Below are positions 25,651 through 33,258 of a DNA stretch of 64,000 nucleotides, in pieces. The notes under the pieces are model-generated. The model was not told the origin of the DNA and ran no database searches. It saw only the letters and a list, made by a program, of their open reading frames with translations. How positions within the stretch are numbered: the stretch's first letter is position 1; every line of letters begins with the position of its first letter. A program made the position numbers and the translations under genes. Source of the DNA: DATARH01 sp963746885 (GTDB lineage Bacteria > Pseudomonadota > Alphaproteobacteria > ATCC43930 > CGMCC-115725); NCBI GenBank assembly GCA_963746885.1, contig CAVVDM010000006.1, positions 496,001 to 560,000 of the forward strand, given 5' to 3'.

Positions 25651-25941
25651 ATGCGCGCTTCAAAATTTACACAGCATGCAGTCCGGCGGATGTCCCAGCG
25701 GGGCATCCGGTGCGACGACTTGGAACTCGCCGAGTTCATCGGAACCGAGGTCGAGGGCGGAACTATTGTCCTGCGCCGGGATGCGCAGGCGTTCGAGCGG
25801 GAAGTTAAAAAGGAGATCGATCGGGTTTGGCGGCTCGTCGGCAAGAGGGTCGTCAGGAACGGGGATGCCGTCGTCACGGCCTATCATGCTGGACGCGCGA
25901 AGGAACGGCGACTGCTCCGACAGGGTTACGATGGTGGTTGA
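25651..25941 (+). CDS. DUF4258-like small basic protein
   Basis: A 96-residue protein: FTQHAVRRMSQRGIRCDDLE at the start and VVRNGDAVVTAYHAGRAKER near the end. This pattern (H-A-x-x-R-M-x-x-R-G-I and a late strand with a basic tail) is that of DUF4258, whose members resemble RelE/BrnT-type RNase toxins. Coupled behind an XRE regulator it may form a toxin-antitoxin-like pair, with the larger XRE protein as antitoxin. That is inference from arrangement. GGGGGAGAG lies seven bases upstream of the start. Confidence 0.65.
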   Translation: MRASKFTQHAVRRMSQRGIRCDDLELAEFIGTEVEGGTIVLRRDAQAFEREVKKEIDRVWRLVGKRVVRNGDAVVTAYHAGRAKERRLLRQGYDGG

Positions 25942-26150
25942 ATTTCCGGGGACGGCGGCGCCCGTCCCCCGGTCTCGCGGACCACCACGACCGGATCGCT
26001 CGACCGACGGCAGATTGTCGTTTCCTTAGCGCACCGCTTTCGCGCACAGCGTCGAGGCGGCTGACGCCTTGATCCCGGCATACCCCGGCCAAGCCAAGCT
26101 TGGCGAATTGCGGGCCGGGCGGCTGGCGCATCTACCCAAAGGGGTTTCTG

Positions 26151-26468
26151 ATGTCGGATATTTTTTACGTTGAAGAAAAATTGTGCCAGGCGCTTGATGA
26201 AATGCTCGTCGGCAAAGGATCGATCCGAGATCGATTGGTTTCTGCCGCTGAATACTATCTCACCCGCCTCAAGATCGATGATATTCCAGCTAAGAGCCGC
26301 GCTGAATTTGCCGCTGTAATGAACACCCTTACGAAGTATCCCGCCAAGAGAGAAGGCGAAGGCTCAATTCGCGCATCGGTTCGCAGGTTGCGCAAAGAAG
26401 AGCCGGAAGCACTTGCTAGAAAGATCATGTCTATCTATCTAGGTGTAGTGCGGCAGCAATCAAGATGA
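26151..26468 (+). CDS. Hypothetical protein
   Basis: A 105-residue protein, FYVEEKLCQALDEMLVGKGS then IRDRLVSAAEYYLTRLKIDD and SIRASVRRLRKEEPEALARK. It reads as an all-helical soluble protein. It lies 209 bases after the DUF4258 gene and before the convergent mrr gene. No family is recognised. Confidence 0.6.
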   Translation: MSDIFYVEEKLCQALDEMLVGKGSIRDRLVSAAEYYLTRLKIDDIPAKSRAEFAAVMNTLTKYPAKREGEGSIRASVRRLRKEEPEALARKIMSIYLGVVRQQSR

Positions 26469-26596
26469 TCCTCTCACCCCGTTTCCCCATCCGCGTTTTA
26501 TCTCGGCGGGCGGCTACTCGAAAAAATCCTCGTCGATTTTTTTGATTTGAAGGGTGTCCTCAATCCTGCACCCGACATTGTGCCGGATCATCAGCT

Positions 26597-27887
26597 GGAA
26601 ACCTCCAATTACCGCGTTTTCTGGGAGGGGACGAGTCGCGGATTGGGCGCGTGAAGGTTGGGGTGATCCGGTGATCGGGGGCGGGTGCCGAGCGGCTTCC
26701 GGCTGACGGGGGTTGCGGCTCAGGCTGGTGCGATCTGGCCCGTGAGCCAAGCCATTCGCTGCATATTGAAGACGAGGTTTGCGAGGCCGATCTTGGTTCT
26801 CGCGCGGGCGATGCCGATAGTTCGGATGAACAGGCCCATTGGCCCCTTCTGCCGGGCGAAGACATGCTCGACCGCCGAGCGCACCGCCGATTTGCGGGCA
26901 TTGGCGCGGGCAGTGCGACGGGGCATCGGCTTGCCTTTCGGCTTCTTGCGATGGATCTGCGAGCGCATGAGGCGGTCGGCAAGGAACTTCTCGTTGGCCT
27001 TGGAACGATAGGCGGTGTCGGCCCAGACATCGCCGGCGGTGTTATTCTGGTCAATCAGCTCGGGCAGCAGCGCCCCGTCATGGCGCGCCGCGTCGGTGAC
27101 CGTCCAGCGGCGGATCAGGCGATGCCGGCGGTCGATGCCGATGTGGTTCTTGTAGCCGAATGCCGGGATCGCGAGATCGACGCGAGGCATTCCCTCGTCG
27201 TTCGGCTTGGCCTTGGTGTATTTGACCGTCCAGCGCGCATCGCGGTCCTTCTGCCGCAACTTGGCAGGGTTTTTCGCCCACTCCGGCGGGATGCGGCCTT
27301 CCTTGATGTCGCGCTTCTCGCCGTCGGTGTTGCGCTGCTTTGGCGCGGCGACGATCGAGGCGTCGATGATCTGGCCGCTCATCGCCAGAAACCCGGCCGC
27401 CGAAAGCGCCCGATCGAAGCGCTCGAACAGAAGCTCGATCGCCGGCCTGCCGGCGAGCCTGGCCCGCGTCAGCGCCTCGCGAAAGGTCCAGATCGTGTTG
27501 GCGTCGGGCACCGTGTCACCCAGCCCCAAACCGAGAAATCGCATGAACGATAGCCGGTCGCGGATCAGATATTCGGTGCGCTCGTCCGACAGGTTGTGGC
27601 TGGATTGCAGCACCAGCACCTTGAACATCAGCACATGATCGAACGGCGGCCGGCCGCCTTTCGCGCGGTCCGAGCGCGGCACCGCCCGCTCCAGATCGGC
27701 GCGGAACAGCTCGAAATCGACCACCGCGTTCAGCCGTTCCAGGCTGTCGCCCTTGGCCGAGAGCTGCTTCAGCCGCTCGTCAACGTCGAAAAACCCTCGC
27801 TGTCCTGTCATTGCCGATCTCCCGCGTCTCCCAAGCGACACGGAATCAGCGATCAGTCCGAAATTCCAGCGGTTTTTGGAGCCGCCC
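26597..27887 (-). mobile_element. IS5-family insertion sequence inside mrr
   Basis: A 1291-bp element with one intact transposase. The ends read GG-N4-CTCCAA-N2-ACCGC when aligned inward. The flanking 4-bp AGCT (26593-26596 and 27888-27891) is a target duplication. Precise removal of the element and one AGCT restores the mrr reading frame across LTKL-MIRHNVG. Confidence 0.82.
26720..27811 (-). CDS. IS5-family transposase
   Basis: A 363-residue DDE transposase: an N-terminal DUF772-type region (RAKGGRPPFDHVLMFKVLVL, ERTEYLIRDRLSFMRFLGLG), then IIDASIVAAPKQRN (first Asp), AGDVWADTAYRSKANEKFLA (second Asp) and VRSAVEHVFARQKGPMG (Glu). It is full length with no stops. The frame is open back into mrr, which makes the two look fused; the real start is the ATG at 27811 with GGGAG upstream. 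Confidence 0.9.
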   Translation of the reverse strand: MTGQRGFFDVDERLKQLSAKGDSLERLNAVVDFELFRADLERAVPRSDRAKGGRPPFDHVLMFKVLVLQSSHNLSDERTEYLIRDRLSFMRFLGLGLGDTVPDANTIWTFREALTRARLAGRPAIELLFERFDRALSAAGFLAMSGQIIDASIVAAPKQRNTDGEKRDIKEGRIPPEWAKNPAKLRQKDRDARWTVKYTKAKPNDEGMPRVDLAIPAFGYKNHIGIDRRHRLIRRWTVTDAARHDGALLPELIDQNNTAGDVWADTAYRSKANEKFLADRLMRSQIHRKKPKGKPMPRRTARANARKSAVRSAVEHVFARQKGPMGLFIRTIGIARARTKIGLANLVFNMQRMAWLTGQIAPA

Positions 27888-28794
27888 AGCTTAGTCAGCT
27901 GCTCGCCGTCGATGAGAACGATCCTCTTGCTAAGAAATTCTGCTGTCTCTCGGGCGGAAGGAGAGAAAATTGAAGTCGTTACAAAAAGACCTTTCGTAGC
28001 CTTATGGCGGTCGAGGCTCCCAAAAAAGTCCCGTATTGCGCCGGGGCCAATGTTGTTGCCGACCGCGTAGCGTTTAGCTTGAATGTAAACCCGATCAAGC
28101 CCGAGTGCGTCTTGGTCGATTACCCCGTCAACTCCGTCGTCGCCGCTGCGACCAAGCGCGCGGCCAGCATCAGCAGCAGAACCGCCATAACCCATACTTA
28201 GAAGCAGGTTGACGATGAGGCGTTCAAAAAAATCGGGTGGGGCCACTCGGATGCGGTCAAGGAGTTCTTGAGCGAGCGACGTTTCAATCTGTCGATGCGC
28301 TGCCCGCATGATTTCGTCGGGTGTCTCCGTCCGGGTAACAAGGTCGGGTGTCTCCGTTCGGCTCAAAAATGCAGGTGCAACCGGCTGCCGATCCTCCGTT
28401 GCTGCTTCCGATGATTTCGTCGTGAATTGCCGGAATTCGTCGAACCGATTGAGAAAGGTGTTATCAATGCGTTGAGGGCGTGATTCAAGCACCTGTTGTC
28501 CGCGTTCTGTAATCTTGAAATACCCGCGTCGCGTGATTTGAACGAGGCCAGCCTTGTTGAGGTAAGTCTTAGCCCAATGCACTCGATTACCAAAAAGGGA
28601 CTGCTTACCGGAAGGAATAAGTTCTGACCGTTCTTCTGGCGTAAGGCCGATTTCCTCGGCAAGCCGCTCGACAGCAGCCCCTATACGGATTTCGCCCCCC
28701 GCCGCTACCGTAAGAACCGGCAGCATTAGGGACTGATAATCTGGAACCGGCATTGGTGCTCAACAATCATAGAACAGAGTGAGGGCTAGTCGGA

Positions 28795-29333
28795 TCACGG
28801 CGTAAGCCGTGAAATCGTCCAGCCGCTCACATTGTAGCTGCGGCCGATCTCGGCGTGCGTTTCGTCGCCACGCGCACGGCGCTCAAGCGCCTCGCGCTTC
28901 TGGTGCGGCGTAAGCTTCGGCCGGCGGCCGAGCTTGACGCCCCGTGCCTTGGCGCGGGCGCGTCCTTCGCCGGTGCGTGCGCGGATTAATTCGCGCTCGA
29001 ACTCGGCGAGGCCGCCAAGCACGGCGAGCATAAGGCGACCGTGCGGCGTGGTGGTGTCGGCCCATGCGTCGCCGAGCGAGCGGAATCCGGCTCCCTTGCC
29101 GGTGATCGCCGCGAGGGTGTTGAGAAGGTCGCGGGCCAGCCGGTCGAGCCGCGTTAGCGTCACTATGTCCCCAGCGTCGAACTGGTCGAGCAACCGGCGG
29201 AGCTGTGCCCGGTCGGTCTTGGGGCCGCTCGCCACCTCGCGGAACACCTTTCCGGCTCCGTCGGTGGTCAGCGCCGTAACCTGCGCGTCAACTCTGACCG
29301 TCCGTCGATACCCGTGCATAGCCATTAGATCAT
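28795..29333 (-). pseudogene. Serine recombinase (resolvase/invertase), frameshifted at the catalytic motif
   Basis: From about 29300 downward the frame gives VDAQVTALTTDGAGKVFREV, IVTLTRLDRLARDLLNTLAA, AVLGGLAEFERELIRARTGE and the C-terminal HTH, a good resolvase. The nucleophile motif appears only in another frame: NGYARVSTDGQS at about 29327-29293. One indel there and another near the ATG at 29333 are needed to join them. The main frame reads GYRRTVRVDAQ and lacks the catalytic Ser. As it stands the enzyme is inactive, unless the sequence is in error. Confidence 0.7.
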
Positions 29334-29367
29334 GCGACCATTTTGCACAGTAACCGCGCCAAGCGAA

Positions 29368-29423
29368 ATCATACCGCGTCATGCGATATTTTTGCCGATC
29401 AGCAACAGACAAACAACAGACGG
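29368..29423. repeat. Right-end repeat cluster, possible integrase arm sites
   Basis: ATACCGCGTCA at 29371-29381 and a 22-base block with two CAACAGAC copies at 29402-29423. They match the copies at 13464 and 13483 with one mismatch each. The block ends 33 bases inside the tRNA-side attachment repeat. Confidence 0.5.
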
Positions 29424-29456
29424 GCGGTTTCGGTATCTCATAAGCGCTTGAAATTC

Positions 29457-29501
29457 TTGGCGTCCCCAACCGGATTCGAACCGGTGTTGCCGCCGTGAAA
29501 G
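29457..29501. repeat. tRNA-side attachment-site repeat
   Basis: 45 bases identical to 13319-13363. It overlaps the 3' half of tRNA-Glu, so integration keeps the tRNA intact. Confidence 0.88.
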
Positions 29502-29533
29502 AGCGGTGTCCTGGGCCTCTAGACGATGGGGAC
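29458..29533 (-). tRNA. tRNA-Glu (anticodon TTC)
   Basis: 76 bases on the minus strand beginning GTCCCCATCGTCTAGAGG. The acceptor stem pairs GTCCCC with GGGGAC. The anticodon arm is CCGCT-CTTTCAC-GGCGG with anticodon TTC, and the T arm is CCGGTTCGAATCCGG. CCA is encoded. It serves as the integration site of the island. Confidence 0.93.
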
Positions 29534-29605
29534 AGTGGGCCGCGGCGCGATGGGTCTAGCGCCTGGAACGCCAAAAATCAATCGCCGCCCGCGCCGCGCC
29601 GTTCG

Positions 29606-29962
29606 TTAGCGCGGCAGCTTCCAGGCAAAGCTCAGCTCGTGGCCGTCGGGGTCGGTGATGTGAAAGAAGCGCTCGCCCCACTCGGCATCGCGCGGCGGCG
29701 CCTCGGGCCGGCAGCCGGCAGCAATCAGCCGGGCATAAAGCGCGTCGACATCGGAGTGATAGAATATGAGGCGCCCCCACCAGGACCACGCCCGATTGGC
29801 CGGCTCGACGATCAGATTGAGGAAATTGTCACCGGCGCGAAAGCTGGTGAACTGGGCCTCCTCGCCGCCATAGAGCAGCGGAAATTCGAGCAGCCGGTAG
29901 AACGTGACCGCGCGCCGCATGTCGTGGGTCGCCAGCGTCACCGCACTGATCCCCTTGATCAT
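29606..29962 (-). CDS. VOC family (glyoxalase/bleomycin-resistance-like) protein
   Basis: A 118-residue protein with one VOC module pair: ISAVTLATHDMRRAVTFYRL at the start, GRLIFYHSDVDALYARLIAA in the middle and FFHITDPDGHELSFAWKL at the end. Family members bind a divalent metal through His/Glu residues and act as dioxygenases, lyases or resistance proteins. The substrate is not predictable. It is the last gene of a five-gene minus-strand run behind the GST. Confidence 0.85.
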   Translation of the reverse strand: MIKGISAVTLATHDMRRAVTFYRLLEFPLLYGGEEAQFTSFRAGDNFLNLIVEPANRAWSWWGRLIFYHSDVDALYARLIAAGCRPEAPPRDAEWGERFFHITDPDGHELSFAWKLPR

Positions 29963-29980
29963 CGCGGCAACACCGCGTCC

Positions 29981-30661
29981 CTAGAAATCGAGATCAGCAT
30001 AGTGCGGCGGCGGCGGCGCACCGGGCACGTGATCGCCGAGAATCTGGCGGAAGCTCGGGCGCGACTTGATGCGGGCATACCACTCCTTGGCCAGCTCGTG
30101 GGCCTCCCATGGCACGTCGCCGAGATAGTCGAGGGTCGAGAGGTGCGCCGCCGCGGTGATGTCGGCGAGCGAGAAATGGTCGCCGGCGAGCCAGCGCCGC
30201 CGCTCGACCAGAAAGCCGATATACTCGAGGTGATAGGGGAGGTTGGCGTGGCCGGCGCGAATCGCCTGCGAGTTGGGTTGCGCGTTGGGCTGGCCGGGCG
30301 CGCCGTAGCGCCGCATCATCTTCTGGCCCAGCAGGTTTTCGGTGACTTCGAGGTTCATCTTGATGTCGAACCAGGCGCTGAGGCGGCGCACTTCGGCCCG
30401 GTCGACCGGGTTGAGGCCGATCAACAGCCTTTCGCGGTAGGCTTCGTCGAGGTATTCGACGATCGCCTCGGTGCCGGCGAGCACCGCGCCCTCCGGCTCG
30501 ATCAGCACCGGCACTTCGCCGGCCGGGTTGAGCGCGAGGAATTCCGGCCGCCGCTCCCACACCTTTTCGAACTTCAGCGTGAATTCGAGGTTCTTTTCGG
30601 CGAGGACGATACGCACCTTGCGCGCGAAGGGCGACAATGTGAGGTGATAGAGAACCCGCAT
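29981..30661 (-). CDS. Glutathione S-transferase family protein
   Basis: A 226-residue protein of canonical GST length. The thioredoxin-like domain (residues 1-80) has LYHLTLSPFARKVRIVLAEK with a Ser that may activate glutathione. NPAGEVPVLIEPEGAVLAGT includes the conserved cis-Pro, followed by EAIVEYLDEAY. The all-helical C-terminal domain contains DHFSLADITAAAHLSTLDYL, the N-capping motif. It is probably cytoplasmic and used in conjugation or maleylacetoacetate-like chemistry. It lies 18 bases before the VOC gene. Confidence 0.9.
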   Translation of the reverse strand: MRVLYHLTLSPFARKVRIVLAEKNLEFTLKFEKVWERRPEFLALNPAGEVPVLIEPEGAVLAGTEAIVEYLDEAYRERLLIGLNPVDRAEVRRLSAWFDIKMNLEVTENLLGQKMMRRYGAPGQPNAQPNSQAIRAGHANLPYHLEYIGFLVERRRWLAGDHFSLADITAAAHLSTLDYLGDVPWEAHELAKEWYARIKSRPSFRQILGDHVPGAPPPPHYADLDF

Positions 30662-30892
30662 GGGGCGGATTGTACCGGTCGCACCCCCCCCTTAACAATT
30701 GCGACGATGAGGGTGGCCAAGGGCCGCGACCAACGCGGCGACCACCCCGTCAGGAGATGGCGCCGCGGCGCCCGAGCTTGTCGGGCCGCAGCCGCTCAAG
30801 TTGCGCATAATACCGAAACGGCTTGATCGGTTTCGCGGGTGACAAGGTGATGTTTTGATCCGAAACGGATCACGCCCCGGAAAAGCCGGCGC

Positions 30893-31330
30893 CTACTCCA
30901 GCGCGAGGGGCGCGCCATCGAGGTCTTCGGCGCGCTCCACTTCGATCAGCACGGCGAAGCCGGCCTTGTTGGGATCGCGGTCTTTCTCGGGCTGAACGAG
31001 GCGCAGCCACACCTCCTCATACACCGGGCCCGATTTATGGATCTTGGCGCGGCCGTAGAAGCGCGCGATGCCGCCTTTTGGCAGGACACCTTCCTCGCGC
31101 AGTTGCGGCTTCCTGAAATAGACGGTGAGCGGGGTTCCGTCTTTCAGATTGGCGGTGGTCGAGCCCTTGCCGCGCTCCCACAATGCGAGGTGCGTGTCGT
31201 CAAACACCATCGTGCCGCCGCGCGGCGTCACCTGCGCAAACCCGTTCGGCAACACCGAGCCGACGAGGCAGACATTGGCCGGAAACGCGGTATTGATGTG
31301 CGATTGCAGGACGCTTGGAATTTTTGCCAC
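30893..31330 (-). CDS. Pyridoxamine 5'-phosphate oxidase family (FMN-binding) protein
   Basis: A 145-residue split-barrel flavin-binding protein: VCLVGSVLPNGFAQVTPRGG at the N terminus, DDTHLALWERGKGSTTANLK and TPLTVYFRKPQL in the core, and a final IEVERAEDLDGA. Members bind FMN or F420 and reduce or oxidise small molecules; most are uncharacterised. The start at 31330 follows GGAGGGTCTAGTGGC. Downstream, GATCCG-AAA-CGGATC at 30857-30871 is a small perfect hairpin without a T-run. Confidence 0.85.
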   Translation of the reverse strand: MAKIPSVLQSHINTAFPANVCLVGSVLPNGFAQVTPRGGTMVFDDTHLALWERGKGSTTANLKDGTPLTVYFRKPQLREEGVLPKGGIARFYGRAKIHKSGPVYEEVWLRLVQPEKDRDPNKAGFAVLIEVERAEDLDGAPLALE

Positions 31331-31363
31331 TAGACCCTCCTGTGCTTCCCGTCACTCTACCAC

Positions 31364-32251
31364 TCAAGCGACCTGTTCCAAGGTCGGGGCGATGTCGCGC
31401 GTCGTGACCCGACGCAGATCGCGCACCCTCGTCTCGTCGAAATGGCGGCCGCGATGCATCGTGCAGCGATTGTCCCAGACCACCAGATCGCCCGCGCGCC
31501 ATTCGTGGCGGTAGACGAACGCGCGCCGCGTCGCGTGCTCGATCAGTTCGCGCAATAGGAGCCGGCCGTCGGGCAGCGGCCACCCGACGATCTCCGAGGC
31601 GTGCGCCGCGACGTAGAGCGTCTTGCGTCCGGAGCCGGGATGGGTGCGCACGACGCGCTGCGGCGCCGGCGGCAGCACGTTCTTTTCGCCGAACAGCAGA
31701 TCCACGAAACCGAGCTGGCCGCGCGACCAAGAGATGTCGTGCAACGCGACGAGATCGGCGATCTCGTCCTTCGTCGCCGCCGGGAGCGCGTCGTAGGCGG
31801 CACGCATGTCGGCAAACTCGGTCTCGCCATTGCCGAGCGGGCTGGGACCGGGCACGCGGTGCGCGTAGAGCATCGACAGGGCCGCCGGCACGCGACGGAA
31901 CGAGCCGTCGGTATGCCACAGCCGGTTGCCGAGCTGATCGAAGCGGCGCGGATCGTCGCGCCCACGCAGCCGATTCTGGTCGTCGAGGTTGGAGATGTCG
32001 GACATCTCCGGGCGCAGGCGTCGCTTGACGTCGGCATTGCCGCTTCGCGGCAATTCCAGTTCGCCGAAGTTCCGCGCAAACGCCATCTGTCGTGCGTCGT
32101 CGAGCGCCTGGTCGTGGAACACCAGCACGGCGAAGCGATCGATCGCCGCGCCCAGCGCCTGCACGGTCGCCCCATCGAGCGGCCGACCGACATCGACCCC
32201 GCTGACCTCGCCGACAAACAGCTTGTGTACCTGGCGGACGATGAAATCCAT
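31364..32251 (-). CDS. TauD/TfdA family dioxygenase
   Basis: A 295-residue Fe(II)/2-oxoglutarate dioxygenase. The iron motif is His113-Thr-Asp115 in NRLWHTDGSF; the distal His lies in VVWDNRCTMHRG and the 2-oxoglutarate Arg in VRDLRRVTTRD. The closest general pattern is 2,4-dichlorophenoxyacetate/alpha-ketoglutarate dioxygenase. The substrate is unknown. It follows the amidohydrolase gene by 12 bases, so the two are probably co-transcribed. A second TauD-type gene is at 60418-61347. Confidence 0.88.
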   Translation of the reverse strand: MDFIVRQVHKLFVGEVSGVDVGRPLDGATVQALGAAIDRFAVLVFHDQALDDARQMAFARNFGELELPRSGNADVKRRLRPEMSDISNLDDQNRLRGRDDPRRFDQLGNRLWHTDGSFRRVPAALSMLYAHRVPGPSPLGNGETEFADMRAAYDALPAATKDEIADLVALHDISWSRGQLGFVDLLFGEKNVLPPAPQRVVRTHPGSGRKTLYVAAHASEIVGWPLPDGRLLLRELIEHATRRAFVYRHEWRAGDLVVWDNRCTMHRGRHFDETRVRDLRRVTTRDIAPTLEQVA

Positions 32252-32263
32252 CGCGATCCCTTC

Positions 32264-33124
32264 CTAGAGGTGGCCGCGCACGAAACCGGCGAGCGCCTCG
32301 ACGAGGCGGGCGAGGTCCGCCTTGAGGCGGTCGAAGCCGGGCAGCTTCTCCAGGGTTTTCTGGTCCATGTAGAGCGCGCGGTCGACCTCGATCTGCAGGC
32401 TGTGCCGCCGTTCGGCCGGGCGGCCGTGGCGGCGCACGATCTCGACGCCCTTGTAGCCCTCGTTGATGCGCACCTCGTAGCCGAGGCCGCGCAGAAAGCG
32501 GGCGACAAAATCAGTGAATTGCGGCGCGCAGGTCGAGCCGTCGCGATCGCCAAGCACAAAATCGCCGTGCTCGCCGCGCTGCCCTTCTCGCCGATTGCCG
32601 GCCGACGGCATCGAGTGGCAATTGATGTGCCACACCGCGCCGAACTCGCGATGCAGCCGATCGCAAGATTCCTCGAGCACCCGGTGATAGGGCGTGTGGT
32701 AGCGCTCGATCCGCGCCAGAACGTCGTCGGGGCTGAGCTTGCGATCGTAGATCGGCACCCCGGGTTGGGCATGGCGCCGCACCAGGCCGACCCGCGTTAC
32801 CGGCCGCGGCAGCCAGGCTGGCGGCAGCGCGCCGGCCAACACGGCAGGATCAAGATCGTCCGCCGCCCGGTTGACGTCGATATAGCTGCGGGGAAACAGC
32901 GCTCCGATCAGCGTCGCGCCATATGCCGGCGCCGCCGCGTAAAGCTCGTCGACATAGCTGTCCTCGGCACGGCGCAACACCGGCAACGGACAGCGATAGG
33001 CAAACTCTTGCGGATAGACCGCGCCGCTATGCGGCGAATCGAGAACGAGCGGCAACGTCTCGGCGTGCGGGTCTCGGCGCCACAGCACACCCGGTATTTC
33101 CAGACCCGTTGCGAAGCGCTGCAT
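32264..33124 (-). CDS. N-formylglutamate amidohydrolase family protein
   Basis: A 286-residue protein with the FGase pattern: LPLVLDSPHSGAVYP near residue 25, RAEDSYVDELY, FPRSYIDVNRAADDL, then FGAVWHINCHSMPS with the conserved Cys-His-Ser, and HSLQIEVDRALYMDQKTLEK. The family includes HutG, which hydrolyses N-formyl-L-glutamate in histidine degradation. No other hut genes are nearby, so the true substrate may differ. The ATG at 33124 is preferred over one 33 bases upstream because it immediately precedes the conserved region. Confidence 0.87.
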   Translation of the reverse strand: MQRFATGLEIPGVLWRRDPHAETLPLVLDSPHSGAVYPQEFAYRCPLPVLRRAEDSYVDELYAAAPAYGATLIGALFPRSYIDVNRAADDLDPAVLAGALPPAWLPRPVTRVGLVRRHAQPGVPIYDRKLSPDDVLARIERYHTPYHRVLEESCDRLHREFGAVWHINCHSMPSAGNRREGQRGEHGDFVLGDRDGSTCAPQFTDFVARFLRGLGYEVRINEGYKGVEIVRRHGRPAERRHSLQIEVDRALYMDQKTLEKLPGFDRLKADLARLVEALAGFVRGHL

Positions 33125-33258
33125 CCTGCCCCTGCCCGGCCATTGACGAAGCGCCAAGCGACACAGCCTCGCCGCCCGCGTTTTGCCACGGGTTTTTCAT
33201 CGCACAGCGACCGCGCCGATGGAAGGCCCAAGCAGGCCACCAAGGCATCCCGGCAGAT

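Larger units (their letters stand above)
26514..28753 (-). pseudogene. mrr: Mrr-type restriction endonuclease gene split by an IS5-type element
   Basis: The N-terminal fragment (27888-28753) has the Mrr winged-helix domain (residues 1-90: WAKTYLNKAGLVQITRRGYF) and the Mrr_cat nuclease core (SMGYGGSAADAGRALGRSGD, DGVDGVI, then VYIQAKRY: the D and QxK active-site residues). It runs to VLIDGEQLTKL. The missing end, LMIRHNVGCRIEDTLQIKKI followed by DEDFFE and stop, lies at 26514-26592. Joining the two gives about 310 residues, the normal Mrr length. Mrr cuts DNA carrying foreign methylation, so this was probably an island-borne defence gene, now inactivated. Confidence 0.85.
13319..29501. mobile_element. 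16.1-kb genomic island integrated in the 3' end of tRNA-Glu
   Basis: A perfect 45-bp direct repeat lies at 13319-13363 and 29457-29501. The right copy is the 3' half of an intact tRNA-Glu and the left copy is an orphan 3' half, the usual outcome of tyrosine-recombinase integration into a tRNA. A tyrosine recombinase starts 150 bases inside the left copy. Cargo includes many small unknown genes, a P27-like TerS, a ClpP-like protease, an XRE/DUF4258 pair, Mrr, a serine recombinase and two insertion sequences. The right third is visibly more AT-rich than the chromosome around it. Confidence 0.88.

Noticed and set aside
26720..28753. 677-residue Mrr-transposase fusion protein
   Set aside because: The IS5 ends, the AGCT duplication and the displaced mrr 3' end at 26514 show that it is an insertion, not a fusion.
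30857..30871. Terminator after the PNPOx-like gene
   Set aside because: GATCCG-AAA-CGGATC is a perfect stem but lacks a T-run on the relevant strand.
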